A stretch of 61,629 nucleotides of DNA, from assembly GCA_017445995.1 (NCBI GenBank), contig JAFSRT010000010.1:1-61629 (forward strand), given 5' to 3'. This DNA comes from Clostridia bacterium. Lineage in GTDB: Bacteria > Bacillota > Clostridia > Christensenellales > Borkfalkiaceae. Below, in pieces: positions 55,499 to 61,629 of the stretch (positions are counted from its first letter, which is position 1; every line of letters begins with the position of its first letter). The translations under genes were made by a program, and so were the position numbers. The notes under the pieces are model-generated. The model had not been told where the DNA came from and did not search any database. It saw only the letters and a program-made list of their open reading frames with translations.

Positions 55499-55845
55499 TG
55501 CTGTCTAAAAAAGAAAGAAAGGTAATGCGTGTTCTTTATTTGCGCTGTTCCGATAAACCGTCCGCGCTGGTATCTCCGCAGAGTATAAAAAACCATTGCG
55601 AAGAGTTGTCTATACCCGAAATAGAAGGGATTGTAAAGGCGCTGTCTCAGGACGGGTATTACGACTTAATCTATTCCGAACGGCAGGGCGAAAAGATTTA
55701 CTGTATTTCCTTTTCGGAAAAAGGCAAGGGGTTTTTAAGAAGCGAAAAAGTATTTAAGCGCAATTTGGCGTACAGATTCGGGCTTACTTTTGTTTTTGCG
55801 CTTTTAAGTTTCGTTATAGGGCTTGTCTTAAAAGCAATTTTTTGA
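55498..55845 (+). CDS. Small membrane-anchored protein, paralogue of preceding gene
   Basis: A 115-residue protein with the same order as its neighbour: a predicted winged-helix-like part (VSPQSIKNHCEELSIPEIEGIVKALSQDGYYDLIYSERQGEKIYCISFSEKGKGFL), then a basic turn and one C-terminal hydrophobic helix (~92-113). No known family recognised. Its 3' end contains the promoter of uvrB. The pair may sense something at the membrane or bind DNA there, but this is inference. Confidence 0.7.
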   Translation: MLSKKERKVMRVLYLRCSDKPSALVSPQSIKNHCEELSIPEIEGIVKALSQDGYYDLIYSERQGEKIYCISFSEKGKGFLRSEKVFKRNLAYRFGLTFVFALLSFVIGLVLKAIF

Positions 55846-55851
55846 TATAAT
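55823..55851 (+). promoter_or_regulatory. Promoter for uvrB-uvrA, near-leaderless
   Basis: TTGTCT (55823-55828), 17 nt, TATAAT (55846-55851). The -35 box is inside the preceding gene; uvrB's ATG (55861) is 9 nt after the -10 box. No LexA-type palindrome was recognised. Confidence 0.65.
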
Positions 55852-55860
55852 ATTAAAGTT

Positions 55861-57822
55861 ATGCAAGAAAGAAAATTCGTTCTACACTCTAAATATAAAC
55901 CGACGGGCGATCAACCGCAGGCAATACAGAAGTTAGTCGAAGGTATCGAAGACGGGCTTCGCGAACAGGTTTTATTAGGCGTTACGGGGTCGGGCAAAAC
56001 TTTTACTATGGCGAACGTTATAGAGAGAGTTCAGCGCCCCGCACTCGTTATCGCGCACAATAAAACCCTTGCCGCGCAACTGTGCAACGAGTTCCGCGAA
56101 TTCTTTCCCGAAAACAGGGTGGAGTTTTTCGTAAGTTATTACGATTACTATCAGCCGGAAGCCTATATTCCGTCCACCGACACCTATATCGAAAAAGACC
56201 TTGCTATGAACGACGAAATCGATAAACTTCGCCATTCCGCCACCTGTTCGCTTGCCGAACGTAGCGACACGATCGTGGTTGCGTCCGTTTCGTGCATATA
56301 CGGGCTGGGCGCACCCGAAGAGTATTATAAATTAGCCTTGTCTATCCGTCCGAACGAAGAACTAAAAAGGGACGATTTAATAAGAAAACTTATCGCTATT
56401 CAGTACACCCGAAACGACGTGGACTTTTCCCGTTCGACTTTCCGCGTACGCGGGGACAGGGTGGATATTTTTCCGTCGTCTAACACCGAAATATTTATAA
56501 GGGTAGAGTTTTTCGGCGACACGGTGGACGGCGTTTACGAGTGTGAATACGTAAGCGGGAACGCCGTATCGAAACTTAAACACGCGGTCATTTTCCCCGC
56601 AAGCCATTACGCCGTTGCCGAACAAAAACTAATTGACGCGTTAGCGATAATAGAACGGGACGAAGAACGAGAAGTGGCGGTCTTTACCGAGAACGGAAAA
56701 CTTTTGGAAGCGCAAAGATTAAAGCAAAGAACCGATTACGATATAGAGATGATAAAGGAAATCGGGTTTTGTAAGGGCATAGAAAATTACAGCCGATATT
56801 TCGACGGCAGGAAGGTTGGCGAACCGCCGTTTACGCTTCTTGACTATTTCCCGAAAAACTTTATTACCTTTATCGACGAATCGCATATGACTATACCGCA
56901 ACTCGGCGCGATGTACAACGGCGACAGGGCGAGAAAACAAAGCCTTGTCGAATACGGTTTCCGTTTGTCGTCGGCTTTTGATAACCGCCCGTTAAAGTTC
57001 GAAGAGTTCGATAAAAGGGTGGGGCAACTTATTTGCGTTTCGGCAACGCCCGCCGATTACGAACTGAATAACGCGGGGCAAGTGGTGGAACAGATTATTC
57101 GTCCGACGGGGCTTCTTGACCCGCAAGTCGAAGTAAGACCTACTAAAAACCAGATAGACGACGTTTTGGCGGAAATCCATAAAGCGATAGAAAAAAAAGG
57201 CAGAGTGCTGATAACCACGCTTACCAAAAAGATGGCGGAAAGCCTTACCGCTTACTTAAAGGAAAACGGCGTTAAGGTAAGTTATATGCACAGCGATATC
57301 GATACTATGGACAGAATAGAAATAGTATCGTCGTTAAGAAACGGCGAAATAGACGTTCTCTGCGGTATCAACCTATTACGTGAAGGGTTAGACTTGCCGG
57401 AAGTTCGGCTCGTTATTATTTTAGACGCCGATAAGGAAGGGTTTTTAAGAAGCGACACGTCGCTTATTCAGACGATAGGGCGCGGTGCGAGAAACGCCGA
57501 CGGAAAGGTTATAATGTATGCCGACGTAATAACCGGCAGTATGAAACGCGCGATAAGCGAAACGGAAAGAAGACGCGATATTCAGAACAGATACAACGTC
57601 GAACACGGCATTATTCCGAAGACCATTGTAAAAGACGTTTTTAACACGCTTGAAATAACCAAAAAAATAGACAGAACGAAAGATATCAAAAAAGGCGATA
57701 TTCCCGACGAGATAGAAAAGTTAAAAGGGCTTCTTAAAGTGGCGAGTGCCAACCTTGATTTCGAAAGGTGTATTGAAATAAGAGACACGATAGCAAAATT
57801 AAAACTTAAAATGAGAAAATAA
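55861..57822 (+). CDS. uvrB: Excinuclease ABC subunit B
   Basis: A 653-residue UvrB: Walker A GVTGSGKT at 40-47, the beta-hairpin [22 protein letters not shown], helicase motifs [19 protein letters not shown] and [19 protein letters not shown], and a C-terminal UvrC-binding UVR motif. It verifies DNA damage after handover from UvrA. There is no Shine-Dalgarno before the ATG. It is followed by uvrA after one nucleotide. Confidence 0.98.
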   Translation: MQERKFVLHSKYKPTGDQPQAIQKLVEGIEDGLREQVLLGVTGSGKTFTMANVIERVQRPALVIAHNKTLAAQLCNEFREFFPENRVEFFVSYYDYYQPEAYIPSTDTYIEKDLAMNDEIDKLRHSATCSLAERSDTIVVASVSCIYGLGAPEEYYKLALSIRPNEELKRDDLIRKLIAIQYTRNDVDFSRSTFRVRGDRVDIFPSSNTEIFIRVEFFGDTVDGVYECEYVSGNAVSKLKHAVIFPASHYAVAEQKLIDALAIIERDEEREVAVFTENGKLLEAQRLKQRTDYDIEMIKEIGFCKGIENYSRYFDGRKVGEPPFTLLDYFPKNFITFIDESHMTIPQLGAMYNGDRARKQSLVEYGFRLSSAFDNRPLKFEEFDKRVGQLICVSATPADYELNNAGQVVEQIIRPTGLLDPQVEVRPTKNQIDDVLAEIHKAIEKKGRVLITTLTKKMAESLTAYLKENGVKVSYMHSDIDTMDRIEIVSSLRNGEIDVLCGINLLREGLDLPEVRLVIILDADKEGFLRSDTSLIQTIGRGARNADGKVIMYADVITGSMKRAISETERRRDIQNRYNVEHGIIPKTIVKDVFNTLEITKKIDRTKDIKKGDIPDEIEKLKGLLKVASANLDFERCIEIRDTIAKLKLKMRK

Positions 57823-57823
57823 A

Positions 57824-60640
57824 ATGAAAGAATATTTAACCATTAAAGGCGCAAGAGAAAATAATTTAAAAAATATAGACCTGACTATTCCGAGAGATAA
57901 GTTAGTGGTGTTCACGGGGCTTTCGGGTAGCGGAAAAAGTACTCTTGCTTTCGATACTATTTACGCGGAAGGACAAAGACGGTACGTCGAAAGTTTATCG
58001 TCTTATGCGCGAATGTTTTTAGGGCAGATGGAAAAACCCGACGTCGATATGATAGACGGGCTTTCACCCGCGATTTCGATAGACCAGAAAACTACTTCCC
58101 ATAACCCGCGTTCGACTGTCGGCACGGTAACCGAAATATACGATTATTTCAGGCTGTTATTCGCAAGGGTCGGCACACCGCATTGTCCTAACTGCGGACG
58201 GGAAATCGCAAGGCAGACGGTAGACCAGATTTGCGATAAGATAATGGCATACCCCGACAACAGCAAAATACTTATTCACGCGCCCGTTATCCGCGGGAAA
58301 AAGGGCGAATATAAAAAAGAAATAGAAGGCTATAAAAAAAGCGGTTATTCCCGTATAGAAATAGACGGCATAGTTTACGACCTTTCGGAAGAAATAAAGT
58401 TAGATAAAAATATTAAACATAATATTAACGTCGTAATAGACAGGCTTGTTGTGAAAGAAGGCATAGAAAAAAGACTTTCAGAGAGTATCGAGTCTGCAAT
58501 ACGGCTTGCGGAAGGACTTGTCGCGGTCGAAATAGTCGGCGGTGAAACCACGCTTTTTTCAACGAAATATTCCTGTCCCGATTGCGGTACTTCGATAGAA
58601 GAAATCGAACCGAGACTTTTCTCTTTCAATAACCCGTTCGGGGCTTGTCCCGCTTGCCACGGGCTTGGCGAAAAGAACGAGATAGACGAAGACCTTATCG
58701 TTAAAGATAAAAACAAAACGGTGCGCGAAGGCGCGTTCACCGTTACGGGTTGGAACTTGGAAAGCGGTAAAATTGCCGAAATGACTTTCGAGTCCCTTGC
58801 AAAGCATTATAACTTCTCAATGGATACAAAGGCGAAAGATTTGCCGAAAGAAATATATAATATTATTCTGTACGGAAGCGGGGACGAAAAAATCCATATG
58901 GAATATAAAACCAAAACTTTCAACACGAGTTATGACTCGCGTTGGGAAGGTATTATTCCTAATATGTACCGCAGATACCGCGAAACGACGAGCGACTGGA
59001 CGAAATCGGAAATAGAAAAGTATATGACCGTTCGCCCTTGCGAAGAGTGTGGCGGGAAAAGACTTAATAAGGTGGCGTTGGCGGTTACCGTGAACGGAAA
59101 AAACGTTTCCGAACTTACCGATATGAGCGTAATAGATTTAAGCGACTTCGTGTCGGCGCTGACTCTTACTACAACGCAAAGCATGATTGCAGAACCCATA
59201 CTTAAAGAGATACGTGCAAGGCTTAACTTTTTAAAGGACGTTGGGCTTGGGTATCTTACCCTTTCGAGAAGCGCGTCTACCCTTTCGGGCGGTGAAGCGC
59301 AGAGAATACGACTTGCAACGCAGATAGGTAGCGGACTTACGGGTGTTTTATATATTTTAGACGAACCGAGTATAGGTTTGCATCAAAGAGACAACGAAAA
59401 ACTTTTAGGGACGCTAAAAAAACTTCGCGATATAGGTAATACGCTAATCGTGGTCGAACACGACGAAGAAACGATACGTTCGGCAGACTATATTGTAGAT
59501 ATAGGTCCGAAAGCGGGTATTTACGGCGGTGAAGTCGTAGCAACGGGAAGCGTGGAAGATATCGAGAACGAACCGAAATCGATAACGGGCGACTACCTTG
59601 CGGGCAGAAGAAAAATCGAAGTTCCTACTTCCCGTATTGCGCCCGACGGCAGATACCTTAAAATTAAAGGCGCAAGCCAAAATAACCTTAAAAACGTCGA
59701 CGTAGATATTCCGATAGGGTTATTTACCGCGGTAACGGGGGTTTCGGGGTCGGGAAAAAGTTCACTCGTGAACGAAATTATTCTGCCGATACTCTCGAAC
59801 AAACTCAACCGAACGAAAATACCCGAAGGCAAGTGCGAGAGAATTGAAGGTATAGAATATTTCGACAAGGTCATCGCGATAGACCAGAACCCGATAGGAA
59901 AAACGCCGAGAAGTAACCCCGCAACCTATACCAACGTATTCGCGCCGATACGGGAACTTTTCGCGTCTACTCCGGACGCAAAGGAAAGGGGTTATAAGGC
60001 GGGCAGATTTTCCTTTAACGTAGCGGGCGGAAGGTGTGAACATTGCGAAGGGGACGGCGTTATTAAAATAGAGATGCATTTCTTACCTGATATTTACGTG
60101 CCTTGCGAAGTATGTAAAGGTAAGCGCTACAACAGGGAAACCTTGCAGGTTAAGTATAAAGGCAAAAGTATTTACGACGTTTTGAACATGTCCGTCGACG
60201 AAGCGTGCGATTTTTTCAGTTCGATACCGTCTATTTACAATAAGATAAAGACCTTACAGGACGTAGGGCTTGGGTATATAAAACTCGGGCAGTCTTCGAC
60301 CACTTTATCAGGCGGTGAAGCGCAAAGGGTAAAACTTGCCACCGAACTATCAAAGAGAAGTACGGGCAGAACGCTTTATATTTTAGACGAACCGACGACG
60401 GGGCTTCACTCTTACGACGTGGATAAACTCTGCCACATATTAAGGCGCCTGCAACAGTCCGGAAACACGCTTTTGGTTATCGAACATAATTTAGACGTAA
60501 TAAAACTTGCCGATTATATCATAGATTTAGGTCCCGAAGGCGGTAGCGGTGGCGGTCAGGTCATTGCAACGGGCAGTCCCGAACAAGTTGCCGAAAAGAA
60601 AGGCAGTTTTACGGGCGAGTTCCTTAAAAAGATTTTATAA
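57824..60640 (+). CDS. uvrA: Excinuclease ABC subunit A
   Basis: A 938-residue UvrA with two ABC ATPase modules: first Walker [10 protein letters not shown] at 32-40, signature [16 protein letters not shown]; second VSGSGKSS and [16 protein letters not shown]. Zinc-binding CPNC, CPDC/CPAC and CEHC/CEVC pairs are intact. As a dimer it finds bulky DNA lesions and loads UvrB. The uvrB-uvrA order is the common Firmicute operon. Confidence 0.98.
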   Translation: MKEYLTIKGARENNLKNIDLTIPRDKLVVFTGLSGSGKSTLAFDTIYAEGQRRYVESLSSYARMFLGQMEKPDVDMIDGLSPAISIDQKTTSHNPRSTVGTVTEIYDYFRLLFARVGTPHCPNCGREIARQTVDQICDKIMAYPDNSKILIHAPVIRGKKGEYKKEIEGYKKSGYSRIEIDGIVYDLSEEIKLDKNIKHNINVVIDRLVVKEGIEKRLSESIESAIRLAEGLVAVEIVGGETTLFSTKYSCPDCGTSIEEIEPRLFSFNNPFGACPACHGLGEKNEIDEDLIVKDKNKTVREGAFTVTGWNLESGKIAEMTFESLAKHYNFSMDTKAKDLPKEIYNIILYGSGDEKIHMEYKTKTFNTSYDSRWEGIIPNMYRRYRETTSDWTKSEIEKYMTVRPCEECGGKRLNKVALAVTVNGKNVSELTDMSVIDLSDFVSALTLTTTQSMIAEPILKEIRARLNFLKDVGLGYLTLSRSASTLSGGEAQRIRLATQIGSGLTGVLYILDEPSIGLHQRDNEKLLGTLKKLRDIGNTLIVVEHDEETIRSADYIVDIGPKAGIYGGEVVATGSVEDIENEPKSITGDYLAGRRKIEVPTSRIAPDGRYLKIKGASQNNLKNVDVDIPIGLFTAVTGVSGSGKSSLVNEIILPILSNKLNRTKIPEGKCERIEGIEYFDKVIAIDQNPIGKTPRSNPATYTNVFAPIRELFASTPDAKERGYKAGRFSFNVAGGRCEHCEGDGVIKIEMHFLPDIYVPCEVCKGKRYNRETLQVKYKGKSIYDVLNMSVDEACDFFSSIPSIYNKIKTLQDVGLGYIKLGQSSTTLSGGEAQRVKLATELSKRSTGRTLYILDEPTTGLHSYDVDKLCHILRRLQQSGNTLLVIEHNLDVIKLADYIIDLGPEGGSGGGQVIATGSPEQVAEKKGSFTGEFLKKIL

Positions 60641-60672
60641 ACAATATAATATAATAATTATACAAGAGAAAA

Positions 60673-60698
60673 AAGCGGACGGGTTTTCCCGTCCGCTT
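60673..60698 (-). terminator. Intrinsic terminator for ywlG-like gene
   Basis: AAGCGGACGGG and CCCGTCCGCTT form an 11-bp stem. The T run lies on the minus-strand side (AAAAAA on plus), so it mainly stops the minus-strand gene. Confidence 0.85.
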
Positions 60699-60724
60699 GT
60701 AAGTTTATTTAACAATTATTAAAA

Positions 60725-61276
60725 TTACATAAGGTTTTCGTCGTAAACAGCACGGCTACCGCCTATATATTTCGGGCGTACCCTTGCGCAAACGATATTC
60801 GCTTCGCCGATTTTGTTTATAGAAAGTCTTACGGGAACGGCAACTCTTTTTAAGTGCATACCGATAAGCGTTCCGCCTATATCGATACCCGCGTCCGCCT
60901 TGATTTCTTCGACAAGAATCGGGTTGTTAAACTTTTGGTAAGCAATGGTGGCGAGTGAACCGCCCGCTTTTTTTTGCGGAACGGCGTTGACAATTTCGGT
61001 ATCATTACTTAAAGCGTCTTTTTCAATAACTATCGCGCGGTTTAGGTGTTCGCAACATTGAACGGCAAGATAAACGCCTTTTTCTTTCAAAACGCCGTAA
61101 ATACTGTCGAAAACGGCTTCCGCCACTTCGGGCGCGGAGTTCGTGCCTATTTTTTCGCCCGTAATCTCACTCGTCGAACACCCGACTACGAAAATATCGC
61201 CTGATTTTAACTTGGCTTTTTCTAAAAGTTCGTTTATTGCAACCGCACTTTGTTCTTTAATTTCAAGAATATTCAT
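60725..61276 (-). CDS. YwlG/TIGR01440 family protein (DUF436)
   Basis: A 183-residue protein with the family's conserved blocks: VVGCSTSEITGEKIGTNSAPE near residues 30-50, QCCEHLNRA at about 77-85, and ADAGIDIGGTLIGMHLKRVAVPVR. The family is widespread in Firmicutes; its structure is described as a transferase-like fold but its function is not established. The gene has its own promoter and terminator. Confidence 0.93.
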   Translation of the reverse strand: MNILEIKEQSAVAINELLEKAKLKSGDIFVVGCSTSEITGEKIGTNSAPEVAEAVFDSIYGVLKEKGVYLAVQCCEHLNRAIVIEKDALSNDTEIVNAVPQKKAGGSLATIAYQKFNNPILVEEIKADAGIDIGGTLIGMHLKRVAVPVRLSINKIGEANIVCARVRPKYIGGSRAVYDENLM

Positions 61277-61295
61277 AATAACCTCTTACGTTGAC

Positions 61296-61324
61296 ATTAT
61301 AGCACTATTTTTCTAAAAAAACAA
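61296..61324 (-). promoter_or_regulatory. Promoter for ywlG-like gene
   Basis: Minus strand TTGTTT, 17-nt spacer, TATAAT. Confidence 0.65.
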
Positions 61325-61382
61325 CATAAAAAATAAGCAAGAAAAAAATCTTAAAAAAATTTAAAAAACACTTGATATTTGC

Positions 61383-61411
61383 TTGACTTAAAAATCTATA
61401 AATGCTAATAT
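61383..61411 (+). promoter_or_regulatory. Strong sigma-A promoter with upstream A-tracts
   Basis: TTGACT (61383-61388), 17 nt, TAATAT (61406-61411), preceded by several A/T tracts typical of UP elements. Confidence 0.7.
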
Positions 61412-61417
61412 ATGTAG

Positions 61418-61446
61418 GCTACCGCTTACGGCGGTATGTTTTTTGT
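61418..61446 (+). terminator. Small terminator-like hairpin in the leader
   Basis: TACCGC and GCGGTA with loop TTACG, followed by TGTTTTTT, only ~10 nt after the expected transcription start. It could be an attenuator. Confidence 0.45.
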
Positions 61447-61629
61447 AGGTTTTTTATAAACCCAACCCCCTACCGAAGTCAGGGGAATACAAGTAGATTG
61501 ACAACTGCATAGATTAAGAGAAGATAAGAGAGATTAGAGATAATCGATCGAGATCACTTTTAGAGAGTACATTAAGGCAAAGAGCAATAAGAATAGACTA
61601 AGTACGAAATGAAAGGTTAATACGAAGAA

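Larger units (their letters stand above)
61325..61629 (+). other. Non-coding end region, possible rRNA operon leader
   Basis: No gene is seen here. A-tract-rich DNA (UP-element-like) precedes a strong promoter, then a small hairpin with T run (61418-61446), a second hairpin CCCCT/AGGGG, and an A/G-rich stretch with the phrase TTGACAACTGCATAG. Such phrases occur in Firmicute rRNA leaders and spacers. The expected 16S or 23S start is not reached, so the assignment is tentative. Confidence 0.4.

Overview
The window looks like chromosomal DNA of a low-GC Gram-positive anaerobe, most likely an uncultured Clostridia lineage (Christensenellales-like is an inference; no rRNA gene is in view to confirm it). 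Supporting signs are a CIRCE-controlled groES-groEL, an infC-rpmI-rplT operon behind an attenuator-type leader, a ruvC-ruvA-ruvB-queA-tgt-yajC run, a TIGR04086-type membrane protein beside yajC, YwlG, YebC and an archaeal-type AspRS. Sigma-A promoters (TTGACA-like, 17 nt, TATAAT-like) and intrinsic terminators are easy to see. No tRNA, CRISPR array, transposase or phage gene was recognised.

Layout. 1-1448: the 3' end of a surface protein with an InlB-type repeat. 1561-10454: a TetR regulator, a CvpA-like membrane protein, a diacylglycerol kinase-family enzyme, CCA tRNA nucleotidyltransferase, an 838-residue membrane-anchored protein with six internal repeats, a GT8/PlsC pair and an XRE-type membrane regulator. 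10518-16406: groEL/groES, AspRS, DegV and a membrane-anchored protein with two DUF1508 (YegP) domains. 16651-32715: a surface-polysaccharide cluster with an initiating sugar transferase, rmlABDC for dTDP-L-rhamnose, six glycosyltransferases (two of them GT4), gpsA, a Wzy-like polymerase, a Wzx-like flippase, a DegT-type aminotransferase and a nucleotidyltransferase-fold protein. 32735-35591: infC-rpmI-rplT, a SpoU methyltransferase and YebC. 35859-42733: an HtrA-like lipoprotein, Holliday-junction resolution (ruvCAB), queuosine synthesis (queA, tgt), yajC and TIGR04086. 42808-51685: an M29 aminopeptidase, then dxs in one operon with a CapD/FlaA1-like dehydratase, an ABC exporter and two Wzz-like chain-length proteins. 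51746-61276: a TtcA-like enzyme, a membrane exporter/patatin/metallo-hydrolase trio, two small paralogous membrane-anchored proteins, uvrB-uvrA and YwlG. From 61277 the window ends in a non-coding stretch with a strong promoter that may lead an rRNA operon.

How the genes connect. The first polysaccharide cluster makes and polymerises a rhamnose-containing repeat unit on undecaprenyl phosphate. The second supplies an isoprenoid precursor enzyme (dxs), another nucleotide-sugar enzyme, an exporter and chain-length control, so the two may serve one envelope. Around them lie standard translation, RNA-modification and DNA-repair genes.

Most notable points: a glycosyltransferase gene between rmlD and rmlC flanked by an exact 23-bp direct repeat that spans the gene junctions; infC apparently starting at ATC behind an attenuator leader; at least four genes (cca, the XRE regulator, ruvC, uvrB) whose promoter -10 box sits 6 to 9 nt before the start codon, implying leaderless mRNAs; an unfamiliar six-repeat membrane protein; a pair of paralogous helix-turn-helix-like membrane proteins just before uvrB; and a 55-57-bp duplicated element between queA and tgt. 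No clearly new multi-gene system could be proven from sequence alone.
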